Counted from the first letter of the stretch, positions 7,365 to 16,187 are shown. The stretch: 33,882 bases of DNA from Planctomycetota bacterium (GCA_016220035.1 JACRIO010000206.1:1-33882), one strand, 5' to 3'. Program-made: numbers and translations. The notes: generated from the sequence alone by a model not told the origin.

Positions 7365-8783
7365 TCACCAGGTGATGCCCCAAGCGTTCGTGCCGTTGAA
7401 GGTCTCGGGCGGGCAGAACGCGGCCGACGCGTTGCGGTAGTAGGCCATGTAGTACGCCGTGATGCCCGAACCCGGCGGCGTGTCGTTGCCGACACCCCAG
7501 CCGTTCGACAGCGTCACCGTATCGGTCGGCGAGGGGAAGCTCGCGAGACCCGGCGCGAAGATCGGCTTCGTGCGGCGGCGCAGGACGCCGTCGACGCAAC
7601 GCACGCCGTCGCCGAACACGAGGCCGACGACGTTGTCCACGTCGCCGCGCATGAAGATCACGTTGCCGCTCGCGTTCACGCCGTCGACGTTGAGGGCCAC
7701 GGTGTCGAGGGCCACGGAGCCCGTCGCCGCGAGTCCCGCACCGCTCGCGTTGAACGAGCTAGCGCAGCCGCGGCCGGCGGCGCCGAAGTTCAGGCACGGG
7801 CAGTCCGTCGTCACGTTCGGGTCGAGGTTGTCGCCCGCGCAGAACGCCGCGAAGAGCGGCGGCGCGCCGACCGTGAAGCAGGCCCAAGCGATGTCGAACT
7901 GGCTCACCTTCGTCAGCGCGACCGGCGTAGTGGTCGTGCCGTCGGAGATCGAACACGACACGTTGAGCGCGACCGTCGTGCTGCTGTTCGCCAGGGCGTT
8001 GGGGAAGTCCAGGACGGTGCCGGTCTGGAAGTCCTCATCCGCGTTGGCGTCACCGTTGCTGTTCGCGGTGTTGAAGTTCGAGATGGCGACGTAGTACGTG
8101 CCCGCCGCGAGCGTGCGCGTCGCGCGCGACTGCAGCGAGGGGCCGGCCGGACCTTCGTCGTCGTTGTGGAAAGTCGCGACTGGGTTGAACGACGAGTCGT
8201 ACACGTAGAGCTCCGTGTCCGTCGTGTGACCCTGAGCGATGGTCGTGACCGTGATCGGGCCGGGGAGGAACGCGCCCGGAACGATCACCGGCGTGATCGC
8301 CGTCGACGAAAGCGTCGAGACGTAGTCCATCGTCGTGGCCGCAGCGCCCGTGACGCGGTACACGATGCGGCTCGGAGCGCCGCCCGACGCGTACCACTGG
8401 TTGTAGCGCGGAGGCAGCGTCAGAGTGGACGAGGTCTGGAGCGTGAGGTCCGTGCCCGCGTTGGGCACGCCCGCGGCCTGGCTGAGACCGCGGATCGTGC
8501 CGGTGTGGCCGACGACCGCGCTCGTGATCGTGAGACGGTACTGATTGAGGCCGCCAGCCTGGGTGCAGACCGTCACGTCGTAGTAATCGGCCGAGGCCGC
8601 GCCGGGAACCGTCGTCGACGTGCCGGTCGTGTTGCCGGTGATCGTGTCCCCCACGTTCATGCAGTTGACGACGTTGGCGGCCGCCTTCGTGTCGTTCGCT
8701 TCGGTCTCGGGGAAGTTCGTCTGTGCGTAGCTCGCGGCGCTCGTGGCGAGCACGGCGGCGAGGAATGTCCAACTCTGCTTCAT
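7365..8783 (-). CDS. Secreted protein with PPC-like domain and C-terminal Cys-rich module (472 aa)
   Basis: A signal peptide (MKQSWTFLAAVLATSAASYAQ) is followed by a segment starting ETEANDT that resembles bacterial pre-peptidase C-terminal (PPC) domains, then a second beta-rich segment (about 150-300). From about residue 314 it carries the Cys-rich module: FCAGD, a CPCLNFG...GRGC cluster, FGDGVRC, and YYMAYYRN...FCPPETFN. The same module ends the proteins at 9077 and 32852. No catalytic residues are visible, so a structural or surface-adhesive role is an inference. A strong AGGAG ribosome-binding site precedes the ATG. It is second in line after the gene at 10135-9077 but separated from it by 293 bases, so co-transcription is uncertain. 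Confidence 0.8.
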   Translation of the reverse strand: MKQSWTFLAAVLATSAASYAQTNFPETEANDTKAAANVVNCMNVGDTITGNTTGTSTTVPGAASADYYDVTVCTQAGGLNQYRLTITSAVVGHTGTIRGLSQAAGVPNAGTDLTLQTSSTLTLPPRYNQWYASGGAPSRIVYRVTGAAATTMDYVSTLSSTAITPVIVPGAFLPGPITVTTIAQGHTTDTELYVYDSSFNPVATFHNDDEGPAGPSLQSRATRTLAAGTYYVAISNFNTANSNGDANADEDFQTGTVLDFPNALANSSTTVALNVSCSISDGTTTTPVALTKVSQFDIAWACFTVGAPPLFAAFCAGDNLDPNVTTDCPCLNFGAAGRGCASSFNASGAGLAATGSVALDTVALNVDGVNASGNVIFMRGDVDNVVGLVFGDGVRCVDGVLRRRTKPIFAPGLASFPSPTDTVTLSNGWGVGNDTPPGSGITAYYMAYYRNASAAFCPPETFNGTNAWGITW

Positions 8784-9076
8784 GGGTTCTCCTGCTAGGA
8801 AACAAGCCCCACGGCGCCGCTCTGCCTCGGTCGAGGCTGCCTGAGTTGCGGGCCAGTAGGGTCCCCTGGAGTCTCCCTTCGAAGTGCCCAGCGCGCCAGA
8901 CGGGAATGGGACTCGTCGGACACGTCAGGCTTCGGGAGGACCTCCCGCCGACCCCCCATGGGCCCTCGGCGTGAAGATCCTTCCGCCCCTCGCTTCCACC
9001 TGCACTTGGGTCGGGAATCGTCCGCCCTGAGGCTCCCCACGGCGCCGGCTCCTCCGCGGTGGACCCGCGCTCGGGC

Positions 9077-10135
9077 TCACCAGTCGACCCGCACGCCGTT
9101 CGTGACGTTGAAGGTCTCCGGCGGGCAGAAGGTCGCGACGGAGTTGCGGTAGAAGGCCTGGTAGTAGCGCCGCATTCCGCTCCCCGGCGTCACGCCCCCC
9201 CGCGCGGAGAGCGTGAGCGCGTCGCTGGCGTTCGGGAACGCGCTCGTCCCGCCCGAGTTCACGCGCAGGCGCAGGCGCAGGAGCACGCCGCCCGTGCACC
9301 GCACGCCGTCGCCGAACACCGCGTCCGCGAGCGCGTCCCCCTGCAGGAACACGCTCACCGCCGCCGACGGCATTCCGGAGGCGTTCAGCACGACCGAATC
9401 GCTCGCGGGAGCGCCGCTCGCGTTCAACACGGCACCCGAGGACGTCACGGAGTTCCCGCAGCCCTTCCCCGGCGAGCCGGAGTTCCCGCAGGGACACGGC
9501 GTCGTGTGATCGGCGAGCGCCGCGTCCCCCGCGCAGAAGCTCGCGATCGGCGCGCTCGCGTCCGTGCCCTCGAGCCGCCAGCCGGTCAGCGCGCCGACGT
9601 CGGAGCCGGCCCAGTCGCGGATCTCGAGCCGCCAGCTCCCCGCGGGTCCGGTGATCGTCGACAAGGGAACGTTGCTCGCGTTCACCGTCCACATCCCCGC
9701 GCCGGTGTTGAAGAAGGGGCCGTACGCGCCGGGCCCGATGTTCGTCGTGCCCTGCTGCACGCTCGCGCCGCCCGCGTCGACGAACCGGTAGTCGCCGAGC
9801 AGGTAGTTGCCCGTGTCCCCCGGCAGCCAGCCGTCCGAGCCCGGACGCACGACGAGGTTGTGGGCGGCGCCGCCGGGATCGACGAGCAAGAGGTGCAGGT
9901 CGCCCCGCCAGCTGTGTTGGAAGCCGAGGAGCTCCACGGCGGTGATGCTCGTCACCGCGCTCGACACGCTCACCGTCGAGGAGAACGGCGTGCCCGTGTA
10001 CGCGACGTTCCAGGCACCCGTGTTCGGGACGTGGTCGGGGATCGCGCCGCCGGGGCCGGTCACCGCGAAGTTCCCCGCCTGCGCGGCGAGCGCGAGCACC
10101 GACGAGCACAGGACGGCGAGCGCGGAGCGCTGCAT
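9077..10135 (-). CDS. Secreted protein with proprotein-convertase P-like domain and Cys-rich module (352 aa)
   Basis: A signal peptide (about 1-20) is followed by a domain at about 25-195 with the P-domain pattern: an HSWRGDLHLLLVDPGG strand pair, FFNTGAGMWTVN, and GSWRLEIRDWAGSDVGALTGW. P-domains accompany subtilases and also occur alone on secreted bacterial proteins. No protease domain is present here. The Cys-rich module starts at residue 200 (FCAGD) and shows PCPCGNSGSPGKGC, FGDGVRC and YYQAFYRN...FCPPETFN; it is closely related to the module in the gene at 7365. No clear ribosome-binding site precedes the ATG at 10135. It is divergent from the ATP-grasp gene at 10396. Confidence 0.8.
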   Translation of the reverse strand: MQRSALAVLCSSVLALAAQAGNFAVTGPGGAIPDHVPNTGAWNVAYTGTPFSSTVSVSSAVTSITAVELLGFQHSWRGDLHLLLVDPGGAAHNLVVRPGSDGWLPGDTGNYLLGDYRFVDAGGASVQQGTTNIGPGAYGPFFNTGAGMWTVNASNVPLSTITGPAGSWRLEIRDWAGSDVGALTGWRLEGTDASAPIASFCAGDAALADHTTPCPCGNSGSPGKGCGNSVTSSGAVLNASGAPASDSVVLNASGMPSAAVSVFLQGDALADAVFGDGVRCTGGVLLRLRLRVNSGGTSAFPNASDALTLSARGGVTPGSGMRRYYQAFYRNSVATFCPPETFNVTNGVRVDW

Positions 10136-10346
10136 GGTCGGGGACGGGGACGGGGAGGGGCTCGGGGCCGCGGCGCCGAGACGGTCCGCGCGCCGAGGAG
10201 CACGACGTGGACGGCCGAACGCGGGGCGCGGTCGGTCACGATCGAGGGGCGATCGGGTCGAGGCTCCCCGAACCCTACCCCGGAATCCGCGTGGCGGTCG
10301 GGAGCGCCCGCACGGGACTGCTTTCGAGGAGTCGCGGGTCCCGTGC

Positions 10347-10352
10347 TATCGT
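10347..10352 (+). promoter_or_regulatory. -10-like box upstream of ATP-grasp paralogue 2
   Basis: GCTATCGT with TATCGT at 10347-10352 lies 43 bases before the ATG at 10396. It fits the GCTA-nnnT pattern seen upstream of other genes here. No good -35 box is visible. Confidence 0.4.
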
Positions 10353-10395
10353 TTTCGCCCTCGTTTCCCGCGGAACCGCTTCCCTCACCGGCCCC

Positions 10396-11622
10396 ATGCC
10401 CAACGTCGTCTTCGTCGTCCCGTTCGCGATGGATGCCTCGCTCCGGTTCGTGCGCGCGGCCGCCGCGCTTCCGAACGTGCGGCTCGCGGTCGTCACGCAG
10501 GAGCCGCCCGAGCGCTTCCCCGACGACCTCCGCGCGGCGCTCGCCGGTCATGCCACCGTGGACGACGCGATGCAGTCCGATCAGATCGTCGCCGCCGTGC
10601 GCCAACTCCTGGGCGCGCTCGGCGGCCGCGTCGACCGCATGATCGGCATCCTCGAGCCCCTGCAGGTGCCGCTCGCGGAGGCGCGCGTGGCGCTCGGCCT
10701 CCCCGGTGCCTCCGTCGACGTCGCGCTCAACTTCCGCGACAAGGCGCGCATGAAGACGCTGCTGCGCCAGCACGGGCTCCCCTGCGCGAAGCACTGCCTC
10801 GCCGCGCGCGCGGAGGATGCGCTCGCGTTCGCCGAGCGCGTCGGGTTCCCGCTCGTCGTCAAGCCGCCCGCCGGTGCGGGAGCGCGCAACACGTTCCGCG
10901 TGAACTCGCGCGCCGAGCTCGACGACGCGCTGCGCACCATGCCGCCGCGGCCGGAGAAGCCCGTGCTCTTCGAGGAGTTCATCCAGGGCGAGGAGTACAG
11001 CTTCGACACCGTCACGCTCGGCGGACGGCACGTGTTCCACTCGATCTCGCGCTACGCGCCCGCGCCGCTCGACGTCCTGCAGAACCCGTGGATCCAGTGG
11101 GCCGTGTACCTGCCGCGTAGCATCGACGACCCCAAGTTCGGCGCGATCCTCGACGCGGGCCCGCGCGCGCTCGACGTGCTCGGCATGCACGTCGGCCTGA
11201 CGCACATGGAGTGGTTCCGCCGTCCCGACGGATCGATCGCGATCTCCGAGGTCGCGGCGCGTCCGCCGGGCGCGCAGTTCACGACGCTCCTGTCGTACGC
11301 GCACGACTACGACTTCTACCAGGGCTGGGCGCGCCTGATGATCCACGAGCAGTTCACGCCGCCGCGGCGCAAGTACTCCGCCGGCGCCGCCTACGTGCGC
11401 GCGCAAGGCAATGGCGCGCGCATCGTCGGCGTCCGCGGCCTCGCCGAGATCCAGCGCGAGCTGGGCGAACTCGTGGTCGAGTCGAAGCTCCCGCGCGAAG
11501 GCCAAGCGCCGACGGGAACGTACGAAGGCGAGGGCTACATCGTCGTGCGCCATCCGGAGACACGTGTCGTCGAAGAGGCCCTGCGGCGCATCGTCGAGAC
11601 GATCCGCGTCGACCTCGGATGA
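10396..11622 (+). CDS. ATP-grasp ligase, paralogue 2 (408 aa)
   Basis: A predicted ATP-dependent amide- or thioester-forming ligase of the same subfamily as those at 4410 and 11753. Key parts are NFRDKARMKTLL (112-123), FPLVVKP with a glycine loop (151-162), FEEFIQGEEYSFDTV (192-206), and THMEWF...SEVAARPPGAQ (269-294). In the last motif, Ala-Ala replaces the Gly-Cys or Gly-Gly of the paralogues before Arg-Pro-Pro. The start MPNVVFVVPF aligns with the beta-strand starts of the paralogues; a longer version from 10207 adds non-coding-looking sequence. No Shine-Dalgarno is evident. A hairpin at 11658-11682 separates it from the next ATP-grasp gene, which has its own promoter-like box. The substrate is unknown. 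Confidence 0.85.
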   Translation: MPNVVFVVPFAMDASLRFVRAAAALPNVRLAVVTQEPPERFPDDLRAALAGHATVDDAMQSDQIVAAVRQLLGALGGRVDRMIGILEPLQVPLAEARVALGLPGASVDVALNFRDKARMKTLLRQHGLPCAKHCLAARAEDALAFAERVGFPLVVKPPAGAGARNTFRVNSRAELDDALRTMPPRPEKPVLFEEFIQGEEYSFDTVTLGGRHVFHSISRYAPAPLDVLQNPWIQWAVYLPRSIDDPKFGAILDAGPRALDVLGMHVGLTHMEWFRRPDGSIAISEVAARPPGAQFTTLLSYAHDYDFYQGWARLMIHEQFTPPRRKYSAGAAYVRAQGNGARIVGVRGLAEIQRELGELVVESKLPREGQAPTGTYEGEGYIVVRHPETRVVEEALRRIVETIRVDLG

Positions 11623-11657
11623 CGCGGAGCGCGCGCCGCGCCGCGCTCGGCTTCGAC

Positions 11658-11682
11658 GGCGCACCTCGCACCCGGGTGCGCC
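11658..11682 (+). terminator. Hairpin between the two adjacent ATP-grasp genes
   Basis: The arms 11658-11665 and 11675-11682 are perfectly complementary (8 bp) with a 9-base loop, 35 bases after the stop at 11622. Only TT follows. It lies just before the TACACT box of the next gene. Confidence 0.4.
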
Positions 11683-11704
11683 TTCGCATCGTGCGTCCGG
11701 GCGC

Positions 11705-11710
11705 TACACT
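11705..11710 (+). promoter_or_regulatory. -10-like box of the ATP-grasp/S51/esterase operon
   Basis: GCTACACT (TACACT at 11705-11710) lies 42 bases before the ATG at 11753. TTCGCA 16 bases upstream (11683-11688) is a 4-of-6 match to a -35 box. Confidence 0.5.
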
Positions 11711-11752
11711 GCCCGTTCCGCGTCCCCCTCGACGACCCCTCGATATCACGCC

Positions 11753-12973
11753 ATGAACGTGCTCCTGATCTCGCCGGGCTTCCCCCACCAGATCCCCTTC
11801 TTCACGATCGGGCTCGCGAAGGTGGGCGCCAAGGTCTTCGGCGTCGGCGACCAGCCGGTGCAGGCGCTCGACGAGAAGGTGCGGCGCGCGATGACGGGCT
11901 ACCTGCAGGTGAAGAACCTGTGGGACGAGGAAGCGACGACGGACGAGATCCACGCCTGGGTGCGCGGAAAGTCGATCGACCGCGTCGAGTGCCTGTGGGA
12001 ACCCGGCGTCGTGCTCGCGGGACGCGTGCGCGAGGCGCTCGACGTGCCCGGGCTCACCGTCGAGCAGTCGATCCCGCTGCGCGACAAGGTCGCGATGAAG
12101 AACGTGATCGAGGCCGCGGGCCTGCGCACGCCCAAGCACGCGCGCGTGAAGACGGCGCGGGAATGCCGTGAAGCGGCCGAGCGCATCGGCTACCCGCTGA
12201 TCATCAAGCCGATCGCGGGCGCGGGTTCGGCCGACACGTACGAGCTGCGCGCTCCGCAGGACCTCGAGAACGCGCTGAGGATCCTGCAGCACGTGCCCGA
12301 GGCCTCGATCGAGGAGTTCATCGAAGGCGAGGAGCACACGTTCGACACGGTGTGCGCGAACGGCGAGATCCTCTTCGAGAACGTCGGCTGGTACCGGCCC
12401 AAGCCGCTCGTCTCGCGCCTCAACGAATGGATCAGCCCGCAGACGATCTGCCTGCGCGACATCGACCAGCCCGAGCTCTCCCCCGGCCGCAAGCTCGGCC
12501 GCGACGTGATCCGGGCGCTCGGTTTCCGCGACGGCTTCACGCACATGGAGTGGTTCAGGACGCCGAAGGGCGAGGCGGTGTTCGGCGAGATCGGCGGCCG
12601 TCCGCCCGGCGGGCAGATGGTGCACGGCATGAACTACACGACGGACGCGGACCTGTTCGTCGGCTGGGCCGAGGCGCTCGTGCACGGACGCATCTCCCAG
12701 GACCTCCGCAAGCAGTACAACGCGTGCCTCGTCTTCAAGCGCGCGCAGGGGAACGGCCAACGCGTCGTGCGTTACGACGGCCTCGACCGCGTGCTCAACG
12801 AGGTCGGACAGAACCTCGCGCACATGGAGCTCACCCCGCTCGGCGCGCCGAAGAAGGACTGGCGCCAAGTCGTGCAGGGCGACGGCTGGATCGTCGTGCG
12901 CCATCCCGAGCTCAGGCGCATGATCGAGCTCGCCGACCGCGTCGCCACCGACCTCACGCTGGTGGCCGGCTGA
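11753..12973 (+). CDS. ATP-grasp ligase, paralogue 3 (406 aa)
   Basis: It has the same fold and layout as the ligase at 4410: an N-terminal domain starting MNVLLISPGF, LRDKVAMKNVI (109-119), YPLIIKP with a glycine loop (147-158), IEEFIEGEEHTFDTV (186-200), and THMEWF...GEIGGRPPGGQ (263-288). By eye it resembles the 4410 protein more than its immediate neighbour at 10396. It is the first gene of a tight three-gene unit: the S51-like gene starts 1 base after its stop and the esterase overlaps that in turn. Such spacing means coordinated expression and suggests one pathway. The acceptor and donor substrates cannot be read from sequence. Confidence 0.87.
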   Translation: MNVLLISPGFPHQIPFFTIGLAKVGAKVFGVGDQPVQALDEKVRRAMTGYLQVKNLWDEEATTDEIHAWVRGKSIDRVECLWEPGVVLAGRVREALDVPGLTVEQSIPLRDKVAMKNVIEAAGLRTPKHARVKTARECREAAERIGYPLIIKPIAGAGSADTYELRAPQDLENALRILQHVPEASIEEFIEGEEHTFDTVCANGEILFENVGWYRPKPLVSRLNEWISPQTICLRDIDQPELSPGRKLGRDVIRALGFRDGFTHMEWFRTPKGEAVFGEIGGRPPGGQMVHGMNYTTDADLFVGWAEALVHGRISQDLRKQYNACLVFKRAQGNGQRVVRYDGLDRVLNEVGQNLAHMELTPLGAPKKDWRQVVQGDGWIVVRHPELRRMIELADRVATDLTLVAG

Positions 12974-12974
12974 A

Positions 12975-13919
12975 ATGCAGCGCCCCAAGGTCGTCCTGCT
13001 CGGTCCCCAGCGGCTCCACCCGACGCTGAACCTCGCCGTCGACGCGCTCGGCGTGCACGGACGCATCGCCGCGATCACCGCGGGCTGGGAGGAGCGCGAA
13101 GCGGAGGACCAGGAGCTCTCCGCGCACCTCGGCGGGCGCACGATCAACCTGCGCCTTTGGGAGCGCGCGAGCGACGTGTCCCAGCGCGATCCCGAGCTCC
13201 TGCGCGGCTGGCGCGCGCGCATCGACACGCAGCGCGAGATCCACGACATCTACAAGCTGCGCCTCGGACACGAGATGGAGTGCGCGCGCGAGCTCCTCCA
13301 ACGCGAAGCGCAGGACCCGACGCGCGAGCTCGTCGTCGCCGAGTGCGAGGGCGCCATCGACGCGGTGCGGCGGCTCGACGCGTTCCACCTCGAGCGCATC
13401 CGCGCCGTCCACGAGGAGTTCGCGGACCTGTGGCGTCCGCACGAGCGCGATTCCGTCGCGCGCCACCGCCGCGAGATCGCGGGCATCCTGCACGAGGTCG
13501 AGTGCCTCTGCGTCGCCGGCGGCCACGTCGCGCGCCTGCTCGACCACCTGCGCCTGTTCGGGATCTTCGGCCTCCTGCCCGAGATGCCCGTGATCGCGTG
13601 GTCGGCGGGCTCGATGGCGCTCGGCGACCGCGTGGTGCTCTTCCACGACGCGCCGCCGCAGGGTCCCGGCAACCCCGAGGTCTTCGAGCTCGGGATCGGG
13701 CTCTACCGCGGGCTCGTGCCGCTGCCGCACGCCTCGAAACGCCTGAAGCTCGACGATCCCTTGCGCGTGAAGCTCATGGCGCGACGCTTCCGGCCCGCGT
13801 TGTGCGCGGTGCTCGACCCGAAGACGCGCCTCGACTGGAACGGACGGCGGTGGCGCGGCGAGCACGGCACGCTGCGCATGTGCGAGAGCGGCGCGCTCGC
13901 GGAAGTGAACGCCGTATGA
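12975..13919 (+). CDS. Peptidase S51/class I amidotransferase-like protein (314 aa)
   Basis: The C-terminal half resembles the peptidase E/cyanophycinase (S51) fold. CVAGGHVARLLDHLRLFG (about 179-196) matches the family's Gly-Gly motif before the helix, PVIAWSAGSMAL carries a nucleophile-elbow serine (Ser210), and GLVPLPHAS supplies a plausible catalytic His (His252). The N-terminal half (about 1-160) is a charged helical region not typical of S51, with a helical insertion at 75-170. Characterised S51 members cleave after aspartyl or beta-aspartyl bonds. Whether this one is a peptidase, an amidotransferase-like enzyme or inactive is open. ATG is at 12975, 1 base after the preceding stop; its own stop overlaps the next start (ATGA). 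Confidence 0.65.
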   Translation: MQRPKVVLLGPQRLHPTLNLAVDALGVHGRIAAITAGWEEREAEDQELSAHLGGRTINLRLWERASDVSQRDPELLRGWRARIDTQREIHDIYKLRLGHEMECARELLQREAQDPTRELVVAECEGAIDAVRRLDAFHLERIRAVHEEFADLWRPHERDSVARHRREIAGILHEVECLCVAGGHVARLLDHLRLFGIFGLLPEMPVIAWSAGSMALGDRVVLFHDAPPQGPGNPEVFELGIGLYRGLVPLPHASKRLKLDDPLRVKLMARRFRPALCAVLDPKTRLDWNGRRWRGEHGTLRMCESGALAEVNAV

Positions 13920-15049
13920 ACCCGCTGCTCACCGATCTCGAGAAGCGGGCGCGCACCCGTCCGCGGGAGGTCGACGCGCTCCTCGCGCAGCACACCTTCC
14001 CCGTCGTCGAAGGGCGCAACGTCACGTTCGTCTTCCGCGGCGACGCGGAGGCGGTGCGCTTGCAGCACTGGATCCACGGACTGCAGAGCGCGCAGCCGCT
14101 CGCGCGCATCGGCGGCACGAACCTGTGGGCGCTCACGATCGACCTGCCCGAGGGCTCGCGCATGGAGTACAAGCTCGAGGTCGAGCAGTACGGCCATCGT
14201 CGGCTCGTGCAGGACCCGCTCAACCCGCACCTCGCGCGCGATCCCTACGGCGCGAACTCGGTGGTCTACGGCGCGGGCTACGCGCCGCCGGAGTGGACGC
14301 TGTTCGACGCGGAAGCGCGCCAGGGCGAGATCGTCGACCACTGGGTCCAGAGCGATTTCCTCGGGAAGCGGCCGTTCAAGGTCTACCTCCCCGCGCGCTT
14401 CCGACGCTCGCGCCGCTATCCGCTGCTCGTCGCGCACGACGGCGAGGACTACATGCGCTTCGCGGGCTTCAAGACGATCCTCGACAACCTCGTCCACCGC
14501 CTCGAGATCCCGCCGCTCGTCGTGGCGCTCATCCAATCGCCCGACCGACTGCACGAATACGCCGCCGACGACCGCCACGCGCGCTTCCTGGTGCACGAGC
14601 TCGTCCCGCTGCTCGAGAACGAGTACCCGCTCGTCGCGAAGCCGACGGGGCGCGCGCTCATGGGCGCGAGCTTCGGCGCGGTCGCGTCGTTGCACGCGGC
14701 GTGGAAGCACCCGCGCTTCTTCGACCTGCTCGCGCTGCAGTCCGGTTCGTTCGTGTTCACCGACATCGGCGACCACCAGCGCGGCCCGCTCTTCGATCCG
14801 GTCGTGAAGTGGGTCAACGAGTTCCGCGCGAGCCCCGGCCGCCCGAGCGACAAGCTCTTCGTGTCGTGCGGCAAGTACGAGTCGCTCATCTACTACAACC
14901 GCTCGCTCGTGCCGCTCCTGCAGAAGACCGGCATGCAGGTCGAGTTCAGCGAGGCCCCCGACGGCCACAACTGGGAGAACTGGCGCGATCGGTTGCGCGA
15001 AGCACTGTGCACGCTGTTCCCCGGGCCGTTGTGGCACGTGTACGAGTGA
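13916..15049 (+). CDS. Enterochelin-esterase-like hydrolase with N-terminal E-set domain (377 aa)
   Basis: The N-terminal E-set/CBM48-like domain (about 25-125) carries VTFVFRGDAEAVRL and MEYKLEV, as in Fes and glycogen-branching-type proteins. The C-terminal esterase-D-type alpha/beta hydrolase (about 140-370) has PLLVAHDGEDYM, a nucleophile elbow GASFGA (Ser252) and a catalytic His in DGHNW (His351). No signal peptide is seen, so it is probably cytoplasmic. Fes-family enzymes hydrolyse siderophore esters, but no siderophore genes are nearby. With ligases on either side, it more likely acts on the product or intermediate of this operon (inference). It starts at an ATGA overlap with the S51-like gene. 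No terminator is obvious after it. Confidence 0.82.
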   Translation: MNPLLTDLEKRARTRPREVDALLAQHTFPVVEGRNVTFVFRGDAEAVRLQHWIHGLQSAQPLARIGGTNLWALTIDLPEGSRMEYKLEVEQYGHRRLVQDPLNPHLARDPYGANSVVYGAGYAPPEWTLFDAEARQGEIVDHWVQSDFLGKRPFKVYLPARFRRSRRYPLLVAHDGEDYMRFAGFKTILDNLVHRLEIPPLVVALIQSPDRLHEYAADDRHARFLVHELVPLLENEYPLVAKPTGRALMGASFGAVASLHAAWKHPRFFDLLALQSGSFVFTDIGDHQRGPLFDPVVKWVNEFRASPGRPSDKLFVSCGKYESLIYYNRSLVPLLQKTGMQVEFSEAPDGHNWENWRDRLREALCTLFPGPLWHVYE

Positions 15050-15075
15050 GCTCGATCCGATCCGCGTGCGGCGCG

Positions 15076-15081
15076 TAGACT
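15076..15081 (+). promoter_or_regulatory. -10-like box of the DUF6263-like gene
   Basis: CGTAGACT with TAGACT at 15076-15081 lies 49 bases before the ATG at 15131. It is a weaker match to the GCTA-nnnT pattern seen elsewhere in the window. Confidence 0.35.
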
Positions 15082-15130
15082 GTGCGCCGGCCAAGAGCCC
15101 GTACCGGACCCTTTCTCCAGGAGCCCCCTC

Positions 15131-16141
15131 ATGCGTTTGCTCCCCTTCCTGCTCGCGCTCCCGCTCGCGGGTTCCCTGCTCGCCACGCCGCTCGCCCACG
15201 ACGGCGTCCGCATCGCCCTGAAGTACGAGAAGGACCAGGTCCTCCGTTATCGCAGCACCCTCACGATGGAGCAGACGGTCAGCGGTCCAACGGAGATCAC
15301 GACCAGGAACGAGACGGCGCAGGTGTTCGCGCAAAACGTCAAAGAGGTCGACAAGGAGGGCGTCGCCACGCTCGCCTGCGAGTGGGAGGCGGTGCGCATG
15401 AAGGTCGAGGCGGGCGGCGGCGTCACGATCGACTACGACTCGACCGATCCGAAGAGCACGCCGCCGGAGGGCCTCGCCGGGTTCGCCAAGCTCGTCGGCC
15501 TCGGGTTCGAGATGCAGGTGAAGCAGAACGGCGAGATCGTGCGCTTGAAGGGCATGAAGGAAGCGCTCGACGCGCTCTTCGAGGGCAGCGACCCGGGCGT
15601 GGCCGTCATGAAGCAGATGTTCCAGGGCATCCTCGACGACGACAACATGAAACGCACCTTCGAGGCCACCGTCTGGCCCGAGCACGAGTTGAAGGAGGAC
15701 GAGGTCTGGAGCCGCGACGTCGCGATGAAGCTCGGGCCGCTCGGCGAGGCGACGTTGAAGTACGAGTACACGTTCCGCGGCATCGTCGACGAAGGCGGCG
15801 AGCGTTGCGCGAAGCTCGACATCGCCGTGGTGATGAAGTTCGGGGACGAGATCGACACCTCGAACATGCCCGGTGCCGAACAGCTCGACATCGAACTCGA
15901 CGTGAAGGACTCGAAAGGCTCGGGCGAGCTCTACTTCGCCATCGACAAGGGGCGCCTCGTGCGCACGACGATGGACCAGGACGTCGAGTTCTCGATGAAC
16001 ATGAAGGCGAAGGAAGCGATCCCCGGATTCCCCGAGGAAGGCCTCGACATCGGCTTCGACATGAGCACCAAGGTCGAGATGCGCCTCCTCGGGAAGGACG
16101 ATCCGCCGTTCGGGGAAGCCCGCTCCGACGCGAAGAAGTGA
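15131..16141 (+). CDS. Secreted DUF6263-like protein (336 aa)
   Basis: A signal peptide (MRLLPFLLALPLAGSLLATPLA) is followed by a beta-rich, Lys/Glu-rich mature protein. Repeating elements are of the type 'LRYRSTLTMEQTV', 'GEIVRLKGMKEAL' and 'RLVRTTMDQDVEFSMNMK'. This resembles the DUF6263 family of exported planctomycete proteins, which has no known function; the assignment is by pattern. There are only two cysteines and no catalytic signature. The ATG has a good CAGGAG ribosome-binding site. It lies between the esterase and the fourth ATP-grasp gene, both on the same strand, but has its own promoter-like box, so its link to the pathway is unclear. Confidence 0.7.
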   Translation: MRLLPFLLALPLAGSLLATPLAHDGVRIALKYEKDQVLRYRSTLTMEQTVSGPTEITTRNETAQVFAQNVKEVDKEGVATLACEWEAVRMKVEAGGGVTIDYDSTDPKSTPPEGLAGFAKLVGLGFEMQVKQNGEIVRLKGMKEALDALFEGSDPGVAVMKQMFQGILDDDNMKRTFEATVWPEHELKEDEVWSRDVAMKLGPLGEATLKYEYTFRGIVDEGGERCAKLDIAVVMKFGDEIDTSNMPGAEQLDIELDVKDSKGSGELYFAIDKGRLVRTTMDQDVEFSMNMKAKEAIPGFPEEGLDIGFDMSTKVEMRLLGKDDPPFGEARSDAKK

Positions 16142-16187
16142 GCTCGCGGGCGCGGTTCCGCCCCGTGCCGAACCCGCGTTCCCGCGC

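Noticed and set aside
7323-8798. A 491-residue plus-strand open frame
   Set aside because: It is antisense to the secreted PPC protein gene, which has a signal peptide, a ribosome-binding site and a known module.
13916-15049. A siderophore (enterobactin-type) role for the Fes-like esterase
   Set aside because: No siderophore synthesis or TonB-dependent uptake genes are near, and the N-terminal domain is equally like carbohydrate-binding E-set domains.
13703-15685. A 660-residue minus-strand open frame
   Set aside because: It is antisense to the esterase and DUF6263-like genes and shows only Arg/Glu/Val-rich shadow sequence.
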